Origin: Bacteroidota bacterium
GTDB lineage: Bacteria; Bacteroidota; Bacteroidia; Bacteroidales; B39-G9
DNA: 5,204 bases
Direction of reading: 5' to 3'
Assembly: GCA_003648455.1 (NCBI GenBank)
Contig: QMPG01000256.1
Span: forward strand, 1 to 5,204
A model generated the notes under the pieces. That model was not told the origin of the DNA. It saw nothing but the letters and a program-made list of their open reading frames with translations, and searched no databases. The stretch's first letter is position 1, and each line of letters starts with the position of its first letter. Both the position numbers and the translations under genes were made by a program. Positions 1 to 5,204 of this stretch are shown here, one piece after another.

Positions 1-1739
1 ACAACAACAGGATTACTTGCCCAAGTAACAGTATCATTATCATCATAAACTTTAATATTAAAACTACTTGCAGATAAATTATTAAAAACACTGTCTGTTT
101 GCCAGGTTGTACCATTGTTAATTGAAAAGTATGGTGTTCCTGTCGCTCCTGAATAATGTATTTGTATTTTCCCATTAGAATCTCCAAAACAACCTGAAAC
201 ATCGGTAACATCAACTGAAGTTATGGACAAAACGCCTTTAAACTTAACCGGGTTTTTGTCAAAAACAATTGTTCCATCATCGTCTTTTACCTGGACTGTA
301 TATTGAGCTGTTGCATCTTTATTAGTGTATTTATATATTCCATTTGAAGCATCAGCATCGCCACCATCGTTATCTGCTTCCCAATGTGCACCACCATCAA
401 TTGAGAAATAAACAGTTCCGTTGCCATTAACTGTGTATATTGTAATAGAGCCTGTTGAACCTTTGCTGGTTACTTGGGTTACAACAGAATCTAAGGAAAA
501 AACTCCTCCTGCACCTGTTAAATGAATTGTTGGACCTGTTTGTTCACAATCATTATCATCTTTTACAGAAACAGGATAGTCGCCTTGTGCTAAACCTGTA
601 AAATTATTACTTGCCTGATATGCTCCACCAATTGAATAAGTGTAACCCGGGGTGCCACCGGACACTGTTGTAACAGTAATTTCCCCATCTGTTGATACAG
701 CGGTAGTAGGATTAACAGAATCAACTTGAGTTATTGAAATAGCCGAGGGGTTAGATATTGTAAGTCCTTGTGATAAATATGTATCAGAACCATCAGTAAT
801 AGCGGCAAAATAATTATCCGGTGATAAATTAACAAATGTATGTGATAAATCAGAAAGTGTTATATCATCACTACCGCCACCTGACATCCACTCGTATTTA
901 TAAGGTGCCGTTCCTGTACTTGTAACGGAAATTGTAATTGTCCCATTATTTGCATTATGACATCCATCTGTAGAGGCAAAAGATGCAGCAAATGCCCTAC
1001 TACCTGATTTATTAGATATTTTATTATAAGTAAGTTTTGTAATATTAAGTGATTTAACATCAACCTTAGCCTTAAAAATCAAACTCGATTGTTGCGCTTC
1101 AAAATTTAAATTATCAACATTTTTAAAATTCCAAGTATCAATTATAACGCTTGACTCTCCAAGAATTAAACTTCTGGCTAAATTACCAGAACCATTGAAT
1201 TCTGAACAATCAATATTATTATTATTTGTAATTAAAGATCCTTGCTTTAGAACTATATCATTTGTGGTTATTAAATCAGATTTAAGTACCCAAGACCCTT
1301 TACCTTTGAAAATAATCTTTGAATTAAGACTATCGGCTATTATAACGTTATTTTTTTTGTTAGACGAAAATTCAATATCCCCAAAAAATTCATTCTGTAT
1401 TTCTTTATTTAGAAACAATGAGCCTGCCACTTTTAATTTTGCATTATTCTTTCCTTTTAGGATTGCATAAAACGAAGAAACATCCCAATTAAAATTTTTA
1501 CAAAAAGCCTGTTTTTTTATATAAACAAATTGATTGCTCTCAAAAAAAGAATTATTATCAAAATAAACATTATCATTTACAGTTGGCACTGTAGCTCCAG
1601 TTTTGCCACCGCTTTGCTCAGACCAATGAATTGGCTCGTTCCAACTTCCGTCACCTCCCACCCAGTATCTATCCGCAGCAAAACCATCAACGTTTGATAA
1701 CAATAAAATTGATATTAAATAAAATAATAAACGCCTCAT
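1..1739 (-). CDS. Secreted multi-repeat surface protein (SprB-repeat adhesin type), C-terminus outside the window
   Basis: The frame is open without a stop from ATG at 1739 to the window edge: 579 codons, incomplete at the C-terminus. Residues 1-22 form a signal peptide (MRRLLFYLISILLL core, likely cut near A21/A22). Residues 25-34 (YWVGGDGSWN) and the following HWS...GG...VPTVNDNVYFD segment match the N-terminal pattern of many exported Bacteroidota proteins. Residues about 60-240 are asparagine-rich beta-type sequence, including GKGSWVL (146-152) and LILGESSVIIDTW (191-203), suggestive of a beta-solenoid. From about 258 onward come four beta-sandwich-like repeats of 75-87 residues with G-x-I, PYxYS-like and L..G.Y.V.V.DD motifs, resembling SprB repeats. 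In this family the unseen C-terminus usually carries more repeats and a type IX secretion sorting domain, so a surface adhesin or gliding role is inferred, not shown. A shorter start is unlikely because the signal peptide begins at this ATG. Confidence 0.9.
   Translation of the reverse strand, partial: MRRLLFYLISILLLSNVDGFAADRYWVGGDGSWNEPIHWSEQSGGKTGATVPTVNDNVYFDNNSFFESNQFVYIKKQAFCKNFNWDVSSFYAILKGKNNAKLKVAGSLFLNKEIQNEFFGDIEFSSNKKNNVIIADSLNSKIIFKGKGSWVLKSDLITTNDIVLKQGSLITNNNNIDCSEFNGSGNLARSLILGESSVIIDTWNFKNVDNLNFEAQQSSLIFKAKVDVKSLNITKLTYNKISNKSGSRAFAASFASTDGCHNANNGTITISVTSTGTAPYKYEWMSGGGSDDITLSDLSHTFVNLSPDNYFAAITDGSDTYLSQGLTISNPSAISITQVDSVNPTTAVSTDGEITVTTVSGGTPGYTYSIGGAYQASNNFTGLAQGDYPVSVKDDNDCEQTGPTIHLTGAGGVFSLDSVVTQVTSKGSTGSITIYTVNGNGTVYFSIDGGAHWEADNDGGDADASNGIYKYTNKDATAQYTVQVKDDDGTIVFDKNPVKFKGVLSITSVDVTDVSGCFGDSNGKIQIHYSGATGTPYFSINNGTTWQTDSVFNNLSASSFNIKVYDDNDTVTWASNPVV
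3..968 (-). repeat. Four tandem SprB-like protein repeats within the surface protein
   Basis: The units cover residues about 258-331, 334-408, 414-500 and 505-579, the last touching the window edge. Units 2-4 open with a similar strand (ISITQVDSV, FSLDSVVTQV, LSITSVDVTDV) and continue to G-E/S/K-I-x-[VI]. All four then have an aromatic-rich turn (PYKYEW, GYTYSIGG, VYFSIDGG, PYFSINNG), and units 2-4 end with V-K/Y-DD. Units 1, 2 and 4 carry a cysteine (C260, C398, C517); unit 3 has none. Unit 3 is longer through an acidic insertion at about 455-464 (EADNDGGDAD). DNA identity between units is low, so the duplication is old. The assignment to the SprB repeat family rests on motif resemblance. 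Confidence 0.7.
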
Positions 1740-1845
1740 AATATTAAATATTGAAAATTAATTACATTATAGTCTATAGCATTGATAATCGAAAACTATC
1801 ACATAATACAAATATATGATAATTTATTAAAACTATTTAATATCT

Positions 1846-1899
1846 AAAAAAAGTTTTGACTATTTAACTTAAAAAATAAGTAAAACAGTGTTTTTTTTT
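1846..1899 (-). terminator. Possible weak terminator-like hairpin after mlaF
   Basis: On the minus strand the segment reads as an A run, GTTTT, ACTTA, a T-rich loop, TAAGT, AAAAC and seven Ts. The inner arms are at 1867-1871 and 1877-1881, the middle arms at 1853-1857 and 1882-1886, and the outer A7/T9 runs at 1846-1852 and 1891-1899, with a bulge. It lies about 135-190 nt beyond the mlaF stop and ends in a U tract, as an intrinsic terminator would. The stem is almost entirely A-U and interrupted, so it may be only weakly functional. Direct repeats flank it, so a small inserted palindrome is an alternative. Confidence 0.25.
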
Positions 1900-1931
1900 G
1901 ATATCTAAATTGTTAAAAGTATTAATTTATT

Positions 1932-1950
1932 CATTTTAAAGGTTAAAATG
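1932..1950. repeat. Perfect 8-bp inverted repeat with a 3-nt loop
   Basis: CATTTTAA at 1932-1939 is the exact reverse complement of TTAAAATG at 1943-1950, separated by AGG. It sits about 85 nt past the mlaF stop. No T run follows on either strand, so it is not a standard intrinsic terminator. A further TTAAAATG-like copy follows at about 1955-1962. It could be a 3'-end stabilising hairpin of the mlaEF message or simple AT-rich chance. Confidence 0.3.
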
Positions 1951-2033
1951 CTTTATTAAAATGAAAATTCTAATGCTCAATTAATAAAATTAAACAAAAT
2001 GAAACGATCTTCTTTTATACCAGAAAACTCTAA

Positions 2034-2780
2034 TTAAAATCTCATTTTTTTTATGTACTCATTAGCAAAAAGAAAATTATTTAATTCCTTATTATTTGTA
2101 TTGAAAAGATCTTTTCTTTCTCCTTCCCATGATTTCTCACCATTATAAATAAAGAATATTTTATCTCCAATCCTTATAACAGAATTCATATCATGAGTAT
2201 TTACAATTGTTGTAATATTATATTCTTGAGTAATTTCTTTTATCAAATCGTCAATAACAATTGCAGTTTTAGGGTCAAGACCTGAATTTGGTTCGTCGCA
2301 GAACAAATATTTTGGATTTAATGCAATAGCTCTCGCAATTGCAGCTCTTTTTTGCATTCCACCACTTAATTCGGAAGGGAATAAATTATTGGAATTTTCA
2401 AGATTAACTCGATTTAAACAGAAATTAACTCTTTCAATTTTTTCATTGAATGACAGGTCGGTAAACAAATTGAGAGGAAACATTACATTAGCTTCAATAG
2501 AAATAGAATCGAACAATGCTCCACCTTGAAAAAGCATCCCAATTTCTTTTCTTATATTCTTTTTTAATTTAAAATTCATTTCTGAAAAAATTCGATTATC
2601 ATAAATAATGTCCCCTTCATCAATATTATGTAGTCCTACTATAGATTTAAGAAGAACAGTCTTTCCCGAACCACTTTGACCTATAATCAAATTAACCTTT
2701 CCTTTCTCAAAAGTAGCAGATATGTTTTTTAATATCTTTTTATCTGCAAATGATTTTGATATGTTTTTTATTTCAATCAT
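2034..2780 (-). CDS. mlaF: MlaF-type ABC transporter ATPase (phospholipid/MCE transport)
   Basis: This is the cytoplasmic ATPase that should power the MlaE permease in lipid transport between inner and outer membranes. All ABC motifs are intact in the 248 residues: Walker A GQSGSGKT (34-41), Q-loop Q85 in MLFQGGALFDS, signature LSGGMQKR (138-145), Walker B LFCDEP with catalytic E163, D-loop SGLDP (166-170) and switch histidine H196. The GALFDS stretch after the Q-loop and GGMQKR rather than GGQQQR are typical of the MlaF branch. The length is normal for a single-domain ATPase. The start overlaps the mlaE stop as ATGA, so translation is probably coupled and no separate promoter is expected. 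The next gene downstream is the unrelated surface protein after a 294-bp gap. The MlaF class is secure; the direction of transport and exact substrate are inferred from the family. Confidence 0.93.
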   Translation of the reverse strand: MIEIKNISKSFADKKILKNISATFEKGKVNLIIGQSGSGKTVLLKSIVGLHNIDEGDIIYDNRIFSEMNFKLKKNIRKEIGMLFQGGALFDSISIEANVMFPLNLFTDLSFNEKIERVNFCLNRVNLENSNNLFPSELSGGMQKRAAIARAIALNPKYLFCDEPNSGLDPKTAIVIDDLIKEITQEYNITTIVNTHDMNSVIRIGDKIFFIYNGEKSWEGERKDLFNTNNKELNNFLFANEYIKKMRF

Positions 2781-3517
2781 CCAAGTAAAAATTGTGTCAA
2801 AAGTAAATCAAATAACAAAATTAAAACGCTGCTATTAACAACTGCACGGGTACTTGCTCTACCCACATCTAGTGCACCTCCTCTTACAAAATAACCATAA
2901 TAAGAAGAAATCGATGTAATAATAAAAGCAAAGAATACTGATTTTATTATTGAATAAGTTATATAAAAAGGCTCAAAAGCATACTGTATTCCATAAATAT
3001 AATCATGAACAGAAATGGTTCCCGAAAAAGAACCTGCAAACATTCCTCCGACAATACCGATAAACATACTTATTATAACTAAAAATGGAATTATTAGGAC
3101 AAACCCAATAACTTTAGGCAGAATTAAAAAACTTGCAGAATTAACACCCATAACTTCAAGAGCGTCAATTTGTTCTGTCACTCTCATTGTACCAATTTCA
3201 GAGGCAATATTTGAGCCAACTTTCCCTGCTAAAATTAAACAAACAATGGTTGATGAAAATTCAAGCAACAAAGTATCACGTGTTGTTAATCCTATAAGAT
3301 AATCCGGTAAAAAAGGGTTTTCGGTATTATAAGCTGTCTGAATAGTAATAACAGCACCCATAAAAAGAGAAATAATTGCAACAATACCAATTGAATTAAT
3401 CCCAAGTGTATCAATTTCTCTAAGAGTTCTTCTGTAGTATATTGTAAATTTTTCAGGTTTAGAAAATACCTTTTTTAACAAACAGGTGTATCTTCCCATG
3501 TGAGAAAAAAAATTCAT
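2777..3517 (-). CDS. mlaE: MlaE-type ABC transporter permease (phospholipid/MCE transport)
   Basis: This inner-membrane permease of the MlaE/YrbE family forms the channel part of an MCE lipid transporter. It has 246 residues, close to the usual family length of about 245-265. Hydrophobic segments lie at about 41-62, 84-98, 130-163, 190-210 and 229-245. The conserved cytoplasmic stretch AGKVGSNIASEIGTMRVTEQ (97-116), followed by IDALEVMGV, is the family hallmark, and GGALDVGRAST (213-223) is a second conserved block. The first ATG is preferred over M7 because MNFFSHMGRY aligns with the usual start of Bacteroidota homologues. It is the first gene of an operon with mlaF, sharing 4 bp. No MCE-domain protein (MlaD) follows, unlike the classical proteobacterial order. 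The upstream gap to manC on the other strand must hold its promoter. Confidence 0.93.
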   Translation of the reverse strand: MNFFSHMGRYTCLLKKVFSKPEKFTIYYRRTLREIDTLGINSIGIVAIISLFMGAVITIQTAYNTENPFLPDYLIGLTTRDTLLLEFSSTIVCLILAGKVGSNIASEIGTMRVTEQIDALEVMGVNSASFLILPKVIGFVLIIPFLVIISMFIGIVGGMFAGSFSGTISVHDYIYGIQYAFEPFYITYSIIKSVFFAFIITSISSYYGYFVRGGALDVGRASTRAVVNSSVLILLFDLLLTQFLLG

Positions 3518-3766
3518 TTTTTTATATTTAATAATTATAAAATTAATAATTATTTACTAAAATATGCATTAATATAGCAAATAATAAAGTATTTATAAAT
3601 TTATTTGTATGTTATAAACATAATTTGTAATTATGTAATAATATATTTAAATTAGAAATGAGTTTAAACGCCTTGTTATAAGAAACTTACAATAGATTTA
3701 ACTCATTATTAATTTTTCATTAAATTTACACATTTTGTTTTTTCAACAAAACTAATTTTTTAAATT
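3518..3766. promoter_or_regulatory. Divergent intergenic region between mlaE and manC
   Basis: These 249 bp must hold start signals for both mlaE (minus) and manC (plus). I see no perfect TAnnTTTG with a properly spaced -33 element in either direction. On the minus strand TATTATTTG (3578-3586) is a near match with one extra spacer base, about 60 nt before mlaE, and TAGTTTTG (3747-3754) is an exact -7 match but lies 230 nt away. The region contains a 6-bp-arm dyad at 3608-3622 (TATGTT-ATA-AACATA), an 8-bp palindrome GTTTAAAC at 3662-3669, and a nested dyad at 3657-3707. There is no gene and no Shine-Dalgarno sequence before either start. Confidence 0.45.
3657..3707. repeat. Nested dyad (51 bp) upstream of manC
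   Basis: Outer arms AATGAGTT (3657-3664) and AACTCATT (3700-3707) are exact reverse complements. Inside lie TTG (3673-3675) with CAA (3690-3692) and TAAG (3679-3682) with CTTA (3686-3689) around an AAA loop, giving a bulged second stem. The block ends 59 nt before the manC ATG. It could be a hairpin in the manC 5' leader or a binding site for a regulator. The arms are short and AT-rich, so confidence is modest. Confidence 0.35.
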
Positions 3767-4855
3767 ATGATTAAAAATAATTACTGTGTTATAATGGCTG
3801 GAGGAGTAGGAAGTAGATTTTGGCCATTAAGCACAAATTCAAAACCAAAACAATTTTTAGATATTTTAGGAATAGGAAAAACTCTTTTACAACAAACTTT
3901 TGAAAGATTTGAAAATTTATGCCCTTGTGAAAACATCTTTATTGTAACTAATGCAATTTATAAAGACCTAGTTATTGAACAATTGCCTAAAATAAAGGAA
4001 AGTCAAGTATTATTAGAACCATCAAGAAGGAATACCGCTCCTTGTATAGCTTACGCAAATTATAAGATTCAACAAATTAATCCTGAAGCAAAAATTGTTG
4101 TAGCTCCTTCCGATCATTTAATACTAAAAGAAAAGAAATTTGAAAAAACAATAAAAGAAGCATTCAATTTTGTTGACAACAATAATGTCCTATTAACTTT
4201 AGGGATGAAACCAAACAGGCCTGAAACCGGTTATGGTTACATTCAAGTTTCGAATGAAGAAAAGGACGATAAATTTTCAATAAACAAAGTTAAAACTTTC
4301 ACAGAAAAACCTGACCGCGAATTAGCAAAAGTATTTTATGAAAGCGGGGATTTTTATTGGAATTCAGGAATTTTTATATGGTCGTTAAAAACAATAATGA
4401 GTTCTTTTGAAATACATTTACCAGAAATTAACTCTTTATTTTCTCAAGGAATACCTCTTTATAATACAGATAAAGAAGAAGATTTTATTAAAAAAACCTA
4501 CTCAGAATGTAGAAACGTATCTATTGACTATGGAATAATGGAAAAAGCAAAAAATGTTTATGTATTTTGTGCAGAATTCGGATGGTCTGATTTGGGTACA
4601 TGGGGATCTCTTTATGAGCACACAAAAAAAGACACTGACCAAAATTCTATTAAGGGTAAAAACGTTCTTACTTATGACACAAACAAATGTATCGTAAATG
4701 TTCCTGACGAAAAATTAGTTGTTATACAAGGACTTGACAATTACATTGTAGTTGATGCAAAAAATTCATTACTAATTTGCAAGAAAGAAGACGAACAACA
4801 AATAAGACAATTTGTAAATGATATTTCTGTAAAAAAAGGAGATAAATATTTATAA
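3767..4855 (+). CDS. manC: Mannose-1-phosphate guanylyltransferase (GDP-mannose synthesis)
   Basis: The enzyme joins mannose 1-phosphate and GTP to give GDP-mannose and pyrophosphate in the cytoplasm, feeding mannose and fucose-type sugars into surface polysaccharides and glycoproteins. The nucleotidyltransferase signature AGGVGSRFWP with PKQF lies at 11-30. EPSRRNTAPC (84-93), APSDHLI (113-119), GYGYIQ (155-160), FTEKP (178-182), NSGIFIW (199-205), SIDYGIMEKA (252-261) and GWSDLGTW (272-279) complete the family set. At 362 residues it is the short form: the guanylyltransferase plus a small beta-type C-terminal part, without the fused phosphomannose isomerase cupin domain of the roughly 470-residue bifunctional enzymes. 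A separate isomerase gene is therefore expected elsewhere. The first ATG is chosen because IKNNYCVIMAGG is the usual lead-in; the internal ATG at residue 10 would cut into the first strand. It is divergent from mlaE and followed by noncoding repeats, so it is probably transcribed alone. Confidence 0.95.
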   Translation: MIKNNYCVIMAGGVGSRFWPLSTNSKPKQFLDILGIGKTLLQQTFERFENLCPCENIFIVTNAIYKDLVIEQLPKIKESQVLLEPSRRNTAPCIAYANYKIQQINPEAKIVVAPSDHLILKEKKFEKTIKEAFNFVDNNNVLLTLGMKPNRPETGYGYIQVSNEEKDDKFSINKVKTFTEKPDRELAKVFYESGDFYWNSGIFIWSLKTIMSSFEIHLPEINSLFSQGIPLYNTDKEEDFIKKTYSECRNVSIDYGIMEKAKNVYVFCAEFGWSDLGTWGSLYEHTKKDTDQNSIKGKNVLTYDTNKCIVNVPDEKLVVIQGLDNYIVVDAKNSLLICKKEDEQQIRQFVNDISVKKGDKYL

Positions 4856-4885
4856 CGAACTAGAATAAAAATTTAATTGTATTAA

Positions 4886-4959
4886 CCCGCTTTATCGTTA
4901 GTTTGTATTAAAAAAAACAATTGCATGAATTAGCGATGGATAGTGGGGTGCAAAGCGGG
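4886..4959. repeat. Inverted repeat, about 15-bp interrupted arms
   Basis: CCCGCTTT (4886-4893) is the exact reverse complement of AAAGCGGG (4952-4959). Directly inside, ATCGTTA (4894-4900) pairs with TAGCGAT (4931-4937) at six of seven positions, the odd one being a G-U type pair in RNA. Fourteen unpaired bases (4938-4951) lie between the right-hand arms. The GC-containing arms stand out against the AT-rich background and are unlikely to be chance together. Confidence 0.5.
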
Positions 4960-4965
4960 AAACCG

Positions 4966-5029
4966 CGATTTAGTAATACCCAAATTTGGGGTTAATGAAA
5001 TTCCCAAATTTGTTGGTATTACTTAATCG
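4966..5029. repeat. Long hairpin: 24 paired bases, 12-nt loop
   Basis: From the outside in, CGATT (4966-4970) pairs with AATCG (5025-5029), a T/T mismatch follows, AGTAATACC (4972-4980) pairs with GGTATTACT (5015-5023), two unpaired Ts (5013-5014) form a bulge, and CAAATTTGGG (4981-4990) pairs with CCCAAATTTG (5003-5012). The loop is 4991-5002. Each inner arm contains CAAATTTG, which is itself a palindrome. There is no T run after either side, so this is not a classic intrinsic terminator, though it could protect the manC 3' end. It fits a REP-like or MITE-like palindrome. Confidence 0.75.
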
Positions 5030-5141
5030 TAGAAAATTAATGAATTTTCCGGGTTAAGTAAGGGTCAATTTAAAATTAGGATGGATTATAATAAAATAAT
5101 TATTGCTGTCCGATAAATTTTAAAACTTTCTAAATATTTAA

Positions 5142-5204
5142 ACAGGACGTACCTACGGCACTTTAAAATATTTTATAAATTCTGTGCTATAAACATATCA
5201 CCAC
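5142..5204. repeat. Possible copy of a dispersed Bacteroidota intergenic repeat (cut by window edge)
   Basis: The segment contains CGTACCTACGGCAC (5148-5161), then an AT-rich palindrome TAAAATATTTTA (5164-5175), then CTGTGCTATAAACATATCAC (5182-5201). GCAC at 5158-5161 and GTGC at 5184-5187 bracket the palindrome. Read on the minus strand, an ATG-initiated frame starting MFIAQNL stops after seven codons, and the next stretch gives KVP-like codons, a pattern I recall from many short spurious intergenic frames in Bacteroidota. This resemblance is from memory and not tested. It runs to the edge, so its extent is unknown. Confidence 0.35.

Larger units (their letters stand above)
1740..2033. promoter_or_regulatory. 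AT-rich gap upstream of the surface-protein gene
   Basis: This 294-bp gap lies between the end of mlaF and the start of the surface protein, both on the minus strand, and no credible gene is seen in either direction. Reading the minus strand, TATATTTG at 1809-1816 fits the Bacteroidota -7 consensus TAnnTTTG about 70 nt before the ATG, but no convincing -33 TTG element lies at the right distance. An 11-bp dyad (TATAG-T-CTATA) at 1768-1778 sits about 30 nt before the start and could be an operator. No Shine-Dalgarno sequence precedes the ATG, which is normal for the phylum. In such AT-rich DNA these short matches are weak evidence. Confidence 0.35.
4882..5057. repeat. Composite inverted-repeat element, candidate MITE or structured RNA
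   Basis: The block is bounded by TTAACCCG (4882-4889) and its exact reverse complement CGGGTTAA (5050-5057), and encloses two further stems at 4886-4959 and 4966-5029. A 9-bp direct repeat TTGTATTAA occurs at 4877-4885 and 4903-4911, and an 8-bp direct repeat TTAATGAA at 4992-4999 and 5037-5044. No coding capacity is seen. The left CCCG can pair either with the GCGGG at 4955-4959 or with the right end, so the two folds exclude each other. A non-autonomous miniature element is one reading and a regulatory RNA in the manC 3' region is another. No target duplication outside both ends is evident. Confidence 0.45.
4856..5204. other. Gene-free, repeat-rich region downstream of manC
   Basis: No open frame of convincing length or composition occurs on either strand in these 349 bp. 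From about 4882 to 5057 it is locally richer in G and C than the AT-rich gaps elsewhere and full of inverted repeats, described in separate entries. From about 5058 to 5150 it returns to AT-rich sequence with short palindromes (AATAATTATT at 5095-5104, TAAATATTTA at 5131-5140). No T-run terminator for manC is seen directly after its stop. Confidence 0.7.

Noticed and set aside
860..1063. Open frame of 67 codons on the minus strand
   Set aside because: It lies inside the surface-protein gene in another frame; its leucine- and glutamine-rich product looks like a frame-shifted reading of that coding sequence.
1195..1470. Open frame of 91 codons on the plus strand
   Set aside because: It is antisense to the continuous surface-protein frame, with no family motif or start signal.
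1961..2036. Tiny plus-strand frames such as MKRSSFIPENSN
   Set aside because: They are only 7-12 codons, AT-driven, without start signals, and one overlaps the end of mlaF.
3015..3302. Open frame of 95 codons on the plus strand
   Set aside because: It is antisense to the most conserved part of mlaE, and its proline- and isoleucine-rich product is an artefact of that complement.
4882..4965. Integron attC site
   Set aside because: The GTTAG and AACCCG pieces suggested core sites, but GTTRRRY and RYYYAAC are not matched at the right places and no gene cassette or integrase is present.
4966..5029. Intrinsic terminator of manC
   Set aside because: The stem is strong, but no T run follows it and it begins 110 nt after the stop codon, so I call it a repeat.
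5098..5125. Terminal inverted repeat of an insertion sequence (TTGCTGTCCGATAA)
   Set aside because: The string looked like an IS end, but no matching partner repeat or transposase is visible in the window.

Overview
The window looks like a piece of a Bacteroidota chromosome. It is very AT-rich, its starts have no clear Shine-Dalgarno sequence, and its proteins have a Bacteroidota flavour: a secreted multi-repeat adhesin of the SprB-repeat type, and an MlaE/MlaF pair whose motifs match that phylum. No rRNA, tRNA, CRISPR array or transposase gene is visible. The genus cannot be named from the sequence.

Layout. Positions 1-1739 (minus) hold the first 579 codons of a large exported surface protein whose C-terminus lies beyond the left edge. 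Positions 1740-2033 are an AT-rich gap holding its upstream region and the end of the preceding operon. Positions 2034-3517 (minus) hold a two-gene operon, mlaE then mlaF, overlapping by 4 bp; these encode the permease and ATPase of an MCE-type lipid transporter. Positions 3518-3766 are a divergent intergenic region with several dyads. Positions 3767-4855 (plus) hold manC, a mannose-1-phosphate guanylyltransferase. Positions 4856-5204 contain no gene but are rich in inverted repeats, including a 24-bp stem at 4966-5029, and end in a segment that resembles a dispersed Bacteroidota intergenic repeat.

How the genes relate. MlaEF probably moves phospholipid between the inner and outer membranes, ManC supplies GDP-mannose for surface glycans, and the adhesin is exported to the surface. 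All three therefore concern the cell envelope, but only mlaE-mlaF is a clear operon. No MCE substrate-binding protein (MlaD) is encoded here.

The least explained part is the palindrome-dense block after manC. It is the best candidate for an undescribed small mobile element or structured RNA. The protein-coding genes themselves are fairly ordinary for the phylum.
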